Part shown: one piece after another, positions 19,002-26,967 of the stretch
Layout of the letters: each line of letters begins with the position of its first letter
How positions within the stretch are numbered: position 1 is the stretch's first letter
Assembly (NCBI RefSeq): GCF_011752625.1
Contig: NZ_VWXD01000002.1
Location: 62,001-126,000, forward strand
Direction of reading: 5' to 3'
DNA from: Candidatus Pantoea formicae
Lineage (GTDB): Bacteria > Pseudomonadota > Gammaproteobacteria > Enterobacterales > Enterobacteriaceae
Length of the DNA: 64,000 bases
Position numbers and translations under genes: made by a program
The notes under the pieces: model-generated
What the model was told of the DNA's origin: nothing
The model's database searches: none
What the model saw: the letters and a program-made list of their open reading frames with translations, nothing else

Positions 19002-19664
19002 TTGAAGCCACTTTACGAAGATTTGTGGATCTCGACGCCGGAATTCCCCGCTGAAGAGACCGCAAGCGATTTGATGATGCATGGTTTCATGCTACGCCAC
19101 CCCCGTGGCAATTTGCTGATTGGCCGCGTGGAGCACCCACTCGACCATGAGTTTCTCAACGATGCAGGTGGCGTTATCCGCCACTACTTCACGCATGCAC
19201 ATGAAGCCGCGGCCGGTGCTATTGCGATACAACAGCGTTTTAGCAGTGCGCTGTATTGTCATAGCCGTTCACTGGGTGCAGTCAGCTTGATCATCGAACC
19301 GGATGAAACCTTCACTCAGCAGGAAACCCATTTCGGTGATTTTCATTTGCTCCCCACGCCCGGCCACACCCCCGGCAGCAGCAGTTTTCTCTACCACTCG
19401 CCGCTTGGCAGCACTTATCTGTTTGTCGGCGATACGCTGACCTGCGATTACAATCGTTGGATCAGCGTGTTGGTGCCTGAGAGCAATCCACTGGAGCTAC
19501 AACAGTCGTTGGAGCTTTACCGCACACTTCGTCCCGATGTCGTGCTGATGAGCACCACTCGTGGTCACCTCTCTTGGGCAAAAGTGGATTTACAGAGTTG
19601 GTTGGCGGCAATTGATGAAGCAGAGCAGTCGCCGTTGGACCTACGCCAGCAGCAACTGATTTGA
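19002..19664 (+). CDS. MBL-fold hydrolase-like protein with altered metal motif
   Basis: A 220-residue protein of the metallo-beta-lactamase fold: the strand-turn IRHYFTHAHEAAAG, then LPTPGHTPGSSSFLY, YLFVGDTLTCD and MSTTRGHLSW occur in the order expected for metal-binding positions. The usual HxHxDH signature is HAHEAA here, so the Asp-His pair that binds the second metal is replaced. It may bind one metal, use other ligands, or have lost activity. The start is TTG at 19002 with TAGGAG 8 bp upstream; it lies 23 bp after ldcA and may be co-transcribed with it. Substrate unknown. Confidence 0.75.
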   Translation: MKPLYEDLWISTPEFPAEETASDLMMHGFMLRHPRGNLLIGRVEHPLDHEFLNDAGGVIRHYFTHAHEAAAGAIAIQQRFSSALYCHSRSLGAVSLIIEPDETFTQQETHFGDFHLLPTPGHTPGSSSFLYHSPLGSTYLFVGDTLTCDYNRWISVLVPESNPLELQQSLELYRTLRPDVVLMSTTRGHLSWAKVDLQSWLAAIDEAEQSPLDLRQQQLI

Positions 19665-19676
19665 TGACCATGGGTG

Positions 19677-20060
19677 TCAGGAGTTCGGACGCTGGCTATC
19701 GTCGTAACGCTCCAGCGAGAGGATTTCTGCATCACGTTTTTCTGTGCGGGCACAGGGTAGCAGTTTATTGCTGTTGGCATAGACGAAGAAAGTGTCGTCA
19801 TTATTCTTGTTCACAATCAGCTGATCGCCATTGCGGAAACGGGTTATCGCCACTTTATCACCGCTTTTCAGGCTGGTGCGCTGTTGCCCAGCTGCTACCT
19901 GAAAATGGCGTTTAGGCCACATTAATGTGCTCAAACCATAATTGGCGCGGGAAACGGTCATCGTCGGGCGTCCGGGACAGGTGATTTGAAATTGAGTTTC
20001 GCTCCAGGCTGGCGCGATCTGACACGCCATCAAGCCAACGGCAATAGCTATCGCCTTCAT
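19677..20060 (-). CDS. Unknown secreted protein
   Basis: Not recognised. A 127-residue protein with a signal peptide (MKAIAIAVGLMACQIAPAWSE), so probably periplasmic. The mature part has two cysteines (in QITCPGRPTM and LLPCARTEK) that could form a disulfide, and a basic middle section. GGAG lies 6 bp before the ATG. The C-terminus is polar and acidic. Convergent with the MBL-fold gene. Confidence 0.65.
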   Translation of the reverse strand: MKAIAIAVGLMACQIAPAWSETQFQITCPGRPTMTVSRANYGLSTLMWPKRHFQVAAGQQRTSLKSGDKVAITRFRNGDQLIVNKNNDDTFFVYANSNKLLPCARTEKRDAEILSLERYDDSQRPNS

Positions 20061-20188
20061 TGGTTTCTCCGCTGAGGTTAGATAATGATTTCATTGGAAT
20101 TTTGTGGAAAGCGTAACACAGAATGGTGAAGTGTGAGGTTTAATGGCCCGCCAGTTGCGGGCCTGAAAAGACTTTTCGCTGAACGCTG

Positions 20189-20410
20189 TTAATTAATCGA
20201 GTTCATATCTTTGATTTGATTGCGGTTTATCTGCTGCTCTTTGCCATCAATATCTTTGTAAGTAATCATGCCGGTATCTTCATCGACCTTAGGTTTGCCT
20301 TGCACCACAATGGTCTGGCCATCGGTGGTATGTAATACGTGGTCAGATGCACAGCCCGCCAGCAGTAGGCCGAGGCTAAAAGTACCAATCAAAAATAATG
20401 TCTTTTTCAT
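20189..20410 (-). CDS. YgdI/YgdR-type small lipoprotein (DUF903)
   Basis: A 73-residue lipoprotein: signal peptide with lipobox LLLAGC, then HVLHTTDGQTIVVQGKPKVD and TGMITYKDIDGKEQQINR, the small beta-barrel SH3-like pattern of DUF903 proteins such as E. coli YgdI and YgdR. AGGAGGATGAG precedes the ATG. Function in the family is not established. Single gene with its own ribosome site. Confidence 0.85.
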   Translation of the reverse strand: MKKTLFLIGTFSLGLLLAGCASDHVLHTTDGQTIVVQGKPKVDEDTGMITYKDIDGKEQQINRNQIKDMNSIN

Positions 20411-20587
20411 CTCATCCTCCTTTTGGATTCACTGTCAGGTTTAGCACAGGCAGCAGGAAAGTGAACCAGGAGAAAGATGAATACGTCAAGACGCAACAGC
20501 TGCGCTTCAGCCGATTTCGACTGAGCAGCAGCGGGATTGCATGGATTTTTCACCACAAACGGATGATAAAAGGAGGATTGGAACGGA

Positions 20588-20767
20588 CTACTCTGCTGCG
20601 ACCTGAGCGGCCACCAGCATTAACGCCAGACCCGCATCTTCCGGGTCGAAACGTTGCATAACGTCTTGCAAGGCCGCTACGCAGTTCATGACCTGCTTTT
20701 TCTTGTCGGCTTCTAATTTATCAATCGCGTGTTGAAGAATCATTAAACTGGCTTCTTCTTCTCTCAT
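20588..20767 (-). CDS. Small unknown protein
   Basis: Not recognised. The ATG at 20767 has an AAGGG site 8 bp upstream and gives 59 residues starting MREEEASLM; a longer reading upstream (to 20839) has no better start. The protein looks alpha-helical, with a charged first half (KLEADKKKQ) and a hydrophobic end (GLALMLVAAQVAAE). No signal peptide. Coding status is plausible, not certain. Confidence 0.5.
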   Translation of the reverse strand: MREEEASLMILQHAIDKLEADKKKQVMNCVAALQDVMQRFDPEDAGLALMLVAAQVAAE

Positions 20768-20969
20768 AGATCTGCCCTTGTTTTGCTTACCTGATGCGCA
20801 ACGCTGGCAAGAATAACGTTTATCTGCTACCAAAGTCACCCCTTTACATTCTTACCGCTTAACGATTAAGCAAATGGCAAATGGGAAGCGGCGCCAGACC
20901 TGCTATGATCAGCATATCCGTGCGCAGTTGCGGACCACTGCAAACAAGGGAACGAACCAGGACAGGATC

Positions 20970-21302
20970 ATGTTGCGAAACACAGCGCTATTCACCCTCT
21001 TATTGTTACTGGCTGGCTGTAGCTCAACGCCGAAAGGCGTCGATTGCCCCGGCGAGGTGTCGACCATTTACGGACAACCTATGGGTCAGACGCAGGCGCG
21101 CATTTTTGATTTAGTTAACGCCTTTACCGTAACCCGTGATGGTGTCGCGGTTAAAAGCGGCACCTTGCACTCCAGTGACCGCTTTCAATATGTACCCTCT
21201 GCCGTGACTTCCGAGGGCTTTACGGCTCAGCGTCTGTCAGATAAGCAGTTCCGTCTGATTAACCCTTATCAAAACACCATGATTACCTGGACGTGCCCTT
21301 AA
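20970..21302 (+). CDS. Small lipoprotein, unknown function
   Basis: A 110-residue protein with a clear lipoprotein signal (FTLLLLLAGCSS, lipid Cys at about residue 17). The mature part has two further cysteines, one in GVDCPGEV and the last-but-one residue (TWTCP), spanning the domain as a likely disulfide. The ATG at 20970 follows AGGA by 3 bp; an upstream in-frame start would bury the signal peptide. Not assigned to a family. Confidence 0.75.
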   Translation: MLRNTALFTLLLLLAGCSSTPKGVDCPGEVSTIYGQPMGQTQARIFDLVNAFTVTRDGVAVKSGTLHSSDRFQYVPSAVTSEGFTAQRLSDKQFRLINPYQNTMITWTCP

Positions 21303-21362
21303 ACGTGCTTAGCCGTGCAAGATGGTTTATTGTCAGGTTTCCTCACGCTGTGGATCTGCATC

Positions 21363-21914
21363 ATGGAAAAGAGTCTGGATAATAACGGCTATATCGAGTT
21401 CCCCTTTCCGGCCACCACCAATGCTGATGGTTCGGTGAACCCATGCGGCTTTGACCTCACGCTACAAACTGAACGCATAGATGAGATCAAAGCGGTGCAA
21501 CATTCCGAAAATTTGCGGCGTTTACTGGAAGAGGTCAACCTGCAGGAGGGCGTATTTATGACGCTGGCCTGTGACTGGCAGCAGCGCGAAGACGGCGTGT
21601 GTGGGTTTATTGATATTGCCTTTCGTCCAGCGCTTTCCAGCGGCAGCAGCGAGGAAACACAAAGTCTGGACCAGGCTTTTGAACTCTATCTTGGCCGCCA
21701 GGAGAAACAGCACAGCATGCAAGCCGGAACCTTGGTGAATTATGCGCGCGCGGTGTTGGACTGGGGTTGGTCGCCGTTACATCAACGCCATATGCGCTAT
21801 GAGAAAGTGACGGTTCGCTATTATTGCCAGCAGGCTGAAGATGCCGAGTGGTGTTTTGACCATCTGCGCCACTTTTTGGTGAGCTGGTATCCTGCCTACC
21901 GCGGCAAAGCTTAA
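21363..21914 (+). CDS. Unknown cytoplasmic protein
   Basis: Not recognised. A 183-residue soluble protein starting MEKSLDNNGYIEFPFPATT; no signal or membrane segment. It has a tryptophan-rich C-terminal half (VLDWGWSPLHQRH, AEWCFDHLRHFLVSWYPAYRGK). Ribosome site is weak. It is 60 bp after the small lipoprotein gene on the same strand and may be co-transcribed. Confidence 0.6.
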   Translation: MEKSLDNNGYIEFPFPATTNADGSVNPCGFDLTLQTERIDEIKAVQHSENLRRLLEEVNLQEGVFMTLACDWQQREDGVCGFIDIAFRPALSSGSSEETQSLDQAFELYLGRQEKQHSMQAGTLVNYARAVLDWGWSPLHQRHMRYEKVTVRYYCQQAEDAEWCFDHLRHFLVSWYPAYRGKA

Positions 21915-21929
21915 AACGGCCCGTGATCG

Positions 21930-22136
21930 CTAAGGCTTGACCAGCCTGATCGCATGCTCCAGCATCCGCTGTTCATCACGCTCATCATGGTTACGGTGGT
22001 GACGAGTACGCTGCAACAGTTGGGCGATCTCCGCCCTCTTGGTCTCATGGCCGCATTCGGAAAGAACAATCACGGCGTCACCAATCACCCGGCAAACTTC
22101 ATCGTAATCGTCCTCGTTCAATACATCGCGCTTCAT
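21930..22136 (-). CDS. Small protein, possibly YmgB/AriR-like
   Basis: A 68-residue protein with GCAGGAGGAAAA directly before the ATG, so it is very likely translated. The pattern of the central helix (EVCRVIGDAVIVLSECGHET) followed by a second charged helix and a C-terminal MLEHAIRLV helix recalls the short two-component connector proteins of the YmgB/AriR family. E. coli keeps ymgA-ariR in the same general chromosomal region. The resemblance is weak and is offered only as a possibility. Confidence 0.5.
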   Translation of the reverse strand: MKRDVLNEDDYDEVCRVIGDAVIVLSECGHETKRAEIAQLLQRTRHHRNHDERDEQRMLEHAIRLVKP

Positions 22137-22318
22137 TTTTCCTCCTGCTCTGAAACCCCGGCATAAACACGCTTTTAATTTGTGCCTGACTCTTTCAAGC
22201 CTGGCCTAAAAATCTATTCCTGCAAACGGCTGTTACAACCTACTCAGGTTGTGGGTTGATGGTATGCCTTTCTCTTACTACGCTGAAACCTAATATTCAT
22301 CACCAATAGGGAGTCAAT

Positions 22319-22567
22319 ATGACTGACAAAGCGGAAGCTAAATTGAATGAAGCAGCGGGCGCAGTAGAAGAAAAAATCGGGGAATGGACCGGCTCTCGTA
22401 AACATCAGGCCAAAGGTGCCGCGCGTCGTTATCCCGCGCAAGCCAGTTATGCTGTGCAGGATGCAGCAGACTGCGTGGTCAAATCGGTTCGTGACAATCC
22501 AGCGACTGGCCTGGCGGTAGCGGCCAGCATCGGCATTATTGTCGGTTTCTTGCTCGGCAGGAAATAA
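22319..22567 (+). CDS. CsbD-like / DUF883-like stress protein
   Basis: An 82-residue protein. The first 35 residues (KAEAKLNEAAGAVEEKIGEW, then GSRKHQAKGAARR) follow the CsbD repeat pattern; the last 30 (VRDNPATGLAVAASIGIIVG, then FLLGRK) are the glycine-rich membrane tail of ElaB/YqjD-type DUF883 proteins, which tether ribosomes to the inner membrane. It therefore looks like a fusion of a CsbD-like head with a DUF883 tail. GGGAG lies 6 bp before the ATG. Such genes are usually stationary-phase or osmotic-stress genes. Confidence 0.75.
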   Translation: MTDKAEAKLNEAAGAVEEKIGEWTGSRKHQAKGAARRYPAQASYAVQDAADCVVKSVRDNPATGLAVAASIGIIVGFLLGRK

Positions 22568-22629
22568 TCCAAAACGCGGCCGTTTGGCATCATGCCAGTG
22601 AGTTAAGGTCCTGTTCGAATGAGGCTGTC

Positions 22630-23130
22630 ATGTTCTTAAAATGGCGGCCTTTTTTAATGTGCGCGGGTGGGGATGTTGGTGCGGGCCCCAGCACCTCTGC
22701 TGCTGCCGGGCCGTCCTCGCGCCGCTGCGCGGTGCCTTCGGCTGCAACATTGTGCCGGCCGGAACGTTCGGGTACGGCCGTCCTGGCCTACCCGAACTGC
22801 CTGTCGCATCCCTGCGCCTGGCTCCTGGCACAACGTCTCCGCCTCAGCGCTGCGAATAGCCCTTGCAGCATCAGAGGCGCTGTGGCCTCAGACATTGTGC
22901 CCTTTGCAGAAGCAAAGGCGATGTGGTCTGAGACACGGTGCTCTTTGTGGCAGTAAAAGCACTATTGCCTGAAGCAGCGAGCCCTTTCAAACAGCGTACA
23001 CGGATGTTAGCAAGCAGGCTGGTGCCGCTCTGGGGATGGCATTTCGCAGCGCTGAACGGAATGAGGAAGCCAGGAGAGCCAGCATGGATGCTGGCGAAAG
23101 GTGCAGCCGGGACAGGGAAAGTCCCGTCTG
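22630..23130. other. GC-rich, hairpin-rich block without a convincing gene
   Basis: About 500 bp of strongly G/C-rich sequence unlike its neighbours. It holds several strong hairpins: 22767-22796 (TTCGGGTA paired with TACCCGAA, inner GGCC/GGCC), 22887-22932 (CTCAGAC with GTCTGAG, inner CTTTGC-AGAA-GCAAAG), and 23078-23095 (GCCAGCAT with ATGCTGGC); shorter ones follow (GGGAC/GTCCC, GTCCG/CGGAC). Several short frames are open but overlap each other, lack ribosome sites and have low-complexity products. It could be a structured RNA, a decayed mobile element or a dispersed repeat. Origin not recognised. Confidence 0.5.
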
Positions 23131-23185
23131 CGCCGGTCCGTCAGGCGGACGAGTGAAGTGAAGGTACCGCGTCAGCGGCGCGAGG

Positions 23186-23437
23186 ACCGCCAGCCCCAGA
23201 GCGGCACCAGACTGCGCTATCACCTGTACCGCCAGCCTCAGAGCGGCACCAGACTGCGTTATTACCTGTACCGCCAGCCCCTGAGCGGCACCAGACTGCG
23301 TTATCACCTGTACCGCCAGACCCTGAGCGGCACCAAACTGCGTTATCACCTGTACCGCCAGACCCTGAGCGGCACCAGACTGCGTTATCGCCTTTACCGC
23401 CAGCCCCAGAGCAGCACCGGACAGCGTTATCACCAGA
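23186..23437. repeat. 42-bp tandem repeat, six copies
   Basis: Six head-to-tail 42-bp units start at 23186, 23228, 23270, 23312, 23354 and 23396. They are nearly identical, with the last unit the most diverged. Because 42 is a multiple of three, both strands stay open: the plus strand gives a 14-residue unit RQPQSGTRLRYHLY with changes at Q/T/L positions (inside a 115-codon frame from a GTG at 23101), the minus strand a hydrophobic unit like SGAAQGLAVQVITQ. Neither frame has a good ribosome site. There are no spacers, so this is not a CRISPR array. Confidence 0.9.
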
Positions 23438-23512
23438 TGCTTAACTGACTCAAACAGCGTTATGACTACATGTTTAACTGGCGAGTCTTAGGCCGCTTTA
23501 GTCCCACGTTCT

Positions 23513-23710
23513 CTATTGTTGGTGCCCGACATCGTCCAGCCGCTCCTGAATGTGCTCATCCGGCGTTTCCGCCACATCAGCAGTGCTGTTGTTCACATCC
23601 AAAGAACGCCCATGGTGACTCGAAAGGTTGAGTGGCTCGTTGGGTAATTGCGCACAGCTTCCAAATGACACCAGCAAAAAGAACCATGCAGCTAACGACG
23701 TCTTTCCCAT
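23513..23710 (-). CDS. Small exported protein, unknown
   Basis: A 65-residue protein with an N-terminal hydrophobic signal (SLAAWFFLLVSFGSCAQ) and a polar, acidic C-terminal half. The Cys after FGS could be lipidated although the site is not a classical lipobox. GGAAG lies 5 bp before the ATG. Not recognised. It ends 75 bp from the tandem repeat. Confidence 0.5.
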   Translation of the reverse strand: MGKTSLAAWFFLLVSFGSCAQLPNEPLNLSSHHGRSLDVNNSTADVAETPDEHIQERLDDVGHQQ

Positions 23711-23810
23711 CTTTACTTCCACCCACACTGTATTTAGTCGCGCCAGATTGCCTGACAGAGTGCAAATTAGCGTCAGTGCTGCGCAAAGCTGTGTGGGCAG
23801 ATGTGAGCAA

Positions 23811-24008
23811 TCAGGCTTGAGAACGACGCGCTTTGTAACGTGCCACCATTGTCATCAGCGCTTGATAAATCAGGCCGGCGTATAAACTTTTTACCACCGC
23901 CATAGTGATCGCTTCCCCCTGCGCATGCCATGACATAAACCACATGAAAATGCCCCATAACACCGAGAACAGCAGCCAGCCTTTAACGAATTTGATCACA
24001 CCCTGCAT
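23811..24008 (-). CDS. Small two-span membrane protein, unknown
   Basis: A 65-residue protein with two likely membrane helices (GWLLFSVLWGIFMWFMSW and AVVKSLYAGLIYQALMTMV) and a basic tail (RYKARRSQA). The start ATG 24008 is fixed by a perfect AGGAGGT ribosome site 4 bp upstream; the longer upstream frame is not needed. No family recognised. Strong ribosome site and membrane topology support a real gene. Confidence 0.65.
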   Translation of the reverse strand: MQGVIKFVKGWLLFSVLWGIFMWFMSWHAQGEAITMAVVKSLYAGLIYQALMTMVARYKARRSQA

Positions 24009-24213
24009 ACCACCTCCTGAATCAGAAGCGCTGAAGATAACGGTTTCATCGCTAAAAGACACGGTAGATCGCCGCTGTATGTTATCTGTTTCAAAGTTTT
24101 GCTAAGTGTGTTGCTGTTTGCCTGCCAGTTGTAGAAATTGCGCACTTGTCGCATACAGCGTGCAGTCAGATTGTGTTTGAATTCCCGCCAACGTTGTCAG
24201 GCATGTGGTTGAG

Positions 24214-25470
24214 ATGAAATATTTAAGCGATATCCAGAAATTTATTGAAAGCAATACCCTGTTATCAACCACCTTTAGTCTGCTGTTGTTGGTGATAGCC
24301 GGCATGGTGACCCATCTGATCTGCAAGTTTTTTGTGGTTAAAGTGGTGCGCAAAGTGTTTTTCAGCACACACAAAAAGCAGGTTCCGCTGGATAAAGACG
24401 TACGACTCTCTGAAAAATTGTCCAACTTTATCCCCGTTATCACGGTGTATTACCTGCTGCAGTTCATGCCTGACTTGCCTGAACATTTGCTCATCGCGAT
24501 CAAAACCATCTGCGGCATCCTGTTTTTTGTCTATCTGTCGTTGTTTTTTACAGAAGTACTGGAGATCGTTAATAACTCCTATTCGCGCAAATCGAAACGT
24601 AAAAACCATTCGATCAAAGGTTATATTCAGGTCGGCAAAATCCTGGTGCACATTATTTCAGCCATCATGATTCTGGCCATCATGTCGAATAAGTCGCCAG
24701 TGATTATTATCTCCAGCCTTGGCGCGGTGGCTGCCGTATTGATGCTGGTGTTTCAGCACACGTTATTATCTTTAGTGGCGAATATTCAGGTGTCGTCAAA
24801 TGACGTTTTGCAACTGGGTGACTGGATTGAAATGCCGGATAACGGCCTGAGCGGCGAAGTCATCGATATTGCACTGCATACCATTACCATTCGCAACTGG
24901 GATAACACCCTTTCGCGCATTCCCACCAAGAACTTCCTGACTGAAACCTACACCAACTGGCAGGCGATGTTCTCATCCGGGGCGCGCCGTATTATGCGCA
25001 GTTTCCATCTCGACCAGACATCCATCCGCTTTATCGATCAGGAACTGGTGCAGCAGATGAGCCAAGTGCGAGGGGTCAATGAACAGCTTTCAGCACTGAT
25101 GGATGGGCGTGATAGCAGCGTAGTCGGCGACCGCTGGTTTGCCGAGAACGGCATTACCAATCTGACCGTCTTCCGGAAATACCTGACGGCATGGTTATCA
25201 CAACGAGATGATATTAAGAAAGACATGTACATCGTTGTACGCGCGATGAAACCCTCGCCAGAAGGTTTGCCGGTAGAAGTGTACTGCTTCACCTCTTCGG
25301 TGTTATGGGTTGATTACGAGGACTCACAATCGGCTATTTTCGAATATATCTACGCGATTCTCGCCCCATTCTCGTTGCGGACCTACCAGCACCCCACCGG
25401 TAATGATTTTTGGCGGCTGTCGCAGCAGCGGCAACCATCGACAACCGCTAACGAGAGTGGCAACACTTAA
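24214..25470 (+). CDS. MscS-family mechanosensitive channel, YbdG type
   Basis: A 418-residue inner-membrane channel. About five hydrophobic segments precede the pore helix region (IIISSLGAVAAVLMLVFQHT) and the MscS beta domain (QVSSNDVLQLGDWIEMPDNG, HTITIRNWDNTLSRIPTKNF). The long C-terminal domain with RRIMRSFHLDQTSIRFID and TGNDFWRL matches E. coli YbdG (MscM), to which it is similar along its length. YbdG opens under osmotic downshock and gives a small conductance. A GTG three codons earlier is an alternative start; neither has a strong ribosome site. Confidence 0.87.
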   Translation: MKYLSDIQKFIESNTLLSTTFSLLLLVIAGMVTHLICKFFVVKVVRKVFFSTHKKQVPLDKDVRLSEKLSNFIPVITVYYLLQFMPDLPEHLLIAIKTICGILFFVYLSLFFTEVLEIVNNSYSRKSKRKNHSIKGYIQVGKILVHIISAIMILAIMSNKSPVIIISSLGAVAAVLMLVFQHTLLSLVANIQVSSNDVLQLGDWIEMPDNGLSGEVIDIALHTITIRNWDNTLSRIPTKNFLTETYTNWQAMFSSGARRIMRSFHLDQTSIRFIDQELVQQMSQVRGVNEQLSALMDGRDSSVVGDRWFAENGITNLTVFRKYLTAWLSQRDDIKKDMYIVVRAMKPSPEGLPVEVYCFTSSVLWVDYEDSQSAIFEYIYAILAPFSLRTYQHPTGNDFWRLSQQRQPSTTANESGNT

Positions 25471-25476
25471 TCATGC

Positions 25477-25503
25477 AAAACAGGAGCGCTTGCTCCTGTT
25501 TTT
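25477..25503 (+). terminator. Rho-independent terminator of the MscS-type gene
   Basis: AAAACAGGAGC-GCTT-GCTCCTGTTTTT: an 11-bp stem with a 4-base loop and a T-run, starting 7 bp after the stop codon. Confidence 0.92.
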
Positions 25504-25681
25504 CCTCTGATTCAGATAAACGGCTGCGGTTTTTTCCCTCCCTCTCTTCTGTTAAGATTCCCGCCAATTAGCGTCATGATTTACATATGGCATTTCATCG
25601 TTGCGCCACATCAGTGATGACATATCCTCAGTGGAGTCATCGTAATAATTTAATTAATTGTCAGGATTGAACTGACCTTCA

Positions 25682-26044
25682 ATGATGCTCAAAATTTTCG
25701 CGCAATACTCCTCCATAGGCGTAATCAACACGCTGATTCATTGGGCGCTGTTTGGCATGTTATATGCCCTTGGTGCAACTCAATCGATAGCCAATTTTTT
25801 TGCCTTCTGCGTTGCTGTGACCTTCTCTTTTTTCGCCAATGCTCGCTGGACTTTTAACTCGCAAGCAACGGGCTTGAGATACCTGCTTTATGTTCTGTTC
25901 ATGGGCGCACTTGCGTTGGGGGTAGGCAGGGCGGGTGATTTTTTTGCCATTAACCCAATCGTTACCCTGATTGTTTTCTCTCTGGTCAGTTTGATTGCCG
26001 GATTTCTCTACTCTCGCTTCATCGTATTCAGGATTAAAAAGTGA
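25682..26044 (+). CDS. gtrA: GtrA-family bactoprenol-glucose flippase
   Basis: A 120-residue membrane protein with four hydrophobic segments, the GtrA pattern ([46 protein letters not shown]). GtrA moves the undecaprenyl-phosphate-linked glucose made by GtrB to the periplasmic face. First gene of gtrABC; its stop overlaps the GTG start of gtrB by 4 bp. Two consecutive ATG codons are possible starts; no clear ribosome site is seen. Flanking sequence is A/T-rich. Confidence 0.9.
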   Translation: MMLKIFAQYSSIGVINTLIHWALFGMLYALGATQSIANFFAFCVAVTFSFFANARWTFNSQATGLRYLLYVLFMGALALGVGRAGDFFAINPIVTLIVFSLVSLIAGFLYSRFIVFRIKK

Positions 26045-26967
26045 AAATTTCTCTTGTTGTCCCTGTCTTCAATGAAGAGGACGCCATCCCCCTTTTTTAT
26101 CGCGTCGTTAAAGAAAAACTCAACGAATATGATGTTGAGATACTCTTTGTCAATGATGGTAGCAAAGACGCCACCGAACGCATCATCAATGCCCTATCGG
26201 ATGCGGACCCCAGCGTCAGAGCGATTAATTTCGTGCGCAATTTTGGTAAAGAAGCCGCACTTGTGGCGGGCCTCGAGCACGCTATTGGCGATGCAGTAAT
26301 CCCTATTGATGTCGACTTGCAAGATCCGATCGAAGTCATTCCCGCTCTGATTGGCAAATGGCAGGAAGGCTGGCCTGTTGTACTGGCCAAACGCAGCGAC
26401 AGAAGCAGCGACACTAATTTCAAACGCAAAACAGCTGAATGGTTTTATCATCTGCACAACAAGATCAGCCATCCTAAAATTGAAGAGAACGTGGGTGATT
26501 TCAGGCTTCTCTCCCGTGAGACGGTTGAAAACATAAAGCAGTTGCGGGAGAGAAATCTTTTTATGAAAGGTCTTCTCAGCTGGGTTGAAAGTGACGTCGC
26601 TATTGTTGAATATACCCGTTCGGAGCGCGTTAACGGCCAAACGAAATTTAATGGCTGGAAGTTATGGAATCTGGCACTTGAAGGCCTTACCAGTTTCTCA
26701 ACGTTTCCTCTCCGTATTTGGACTTATATCGGTTTCACTGTCGCGGCACTGTCATTTCTTTATGGCTTATGGATGATTGTCGATAAGCTGGTATGGGGAA
26801 ATCCCGTTGCGGGTTACCCTTCCCTGTTAGTTTCTATTCTTTTCCTCGGCGGCGTGCAATTAATCGGTATCGGTGTGCTTGGTGAGTATATTGGTAGGAT
26901 TTACATTGAGAGCAAGAAAAGACCTCGTTATTTAATTAAAAATACCAAAGGGAATAAGCAATGCTAA
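26041..26967 (+). CDS. gtrB: GtrB-type bactoprenol glucosyltransferase
   Basis: A 308-residue GT2 transferase that puts glucose on undecaprenyl phosphate at the cytoplasmic face. The nucleotide-sugar motifs are [12 protein letters not shown] and PIDVDLQDP, followed by the [20 protein letters not shown]-type stretch and two C-terminal membrane helices ([39 protein letters not shown]). The start is GTG, overlapping the gtrA stop. Its end overlaps gtrC by 7 bp. Closely resembles GtrB of serotype-converting phages. Confidence 0.92.
   Translation: MKISLVVPVFNEEDAIPLFYRVVKEKLNEYDVEILFVNDGSKDATERIINALSDADPSVRAINFVRNFGKEAALVAGLEHAIGDAVIPIDVDLQDPIEVIPALIGKWQEGWPVVLAKRSDRSSDTNFKRKTAEWFYHLHNKISHPKIEENVGDFRLLSRETVENIKQLRERNLFMKGLLSWVESDVAIVEYTRSERVNGQTKFNGWKLWNLALEGLTSFSTFPLRIWTYIGFTVAALSFLYGLWMIVDKLVWGNPVAGYPSLLVSILFLGGVQLIGIGVLGEYIGRIYIESKKRPRYLIKNTKGNKQC

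Noticed and set aside
20398-20661. Plus-strand gene after the YgdI-like lipoprotein
   Set aside because: It overlaps the start of the lipoprotein gene and the small minus-strand gene, and its product has no coherent pattern.
22987-23433. Minus-strand 148-residue hydrophobic protein
   Set aside because: It is open because the 42-bp unit is a multiple of three; repeats of GLAVQVITQ are a by-product of the array, and no ribosome site or signal precedes it.
23186-23437. CRISPR-like array
   Set aside because: The 42-bp units are contiguous with no unique spacers, and no cas genes are in the window; this is a tandem repeat.
23101-23448. Plus-strand 115-residue repeat protein as a firm gene
   Set aside because: Start is GTG with a poorly spaced site right after a hairpin; kept only as part of the repeat entry and findings.
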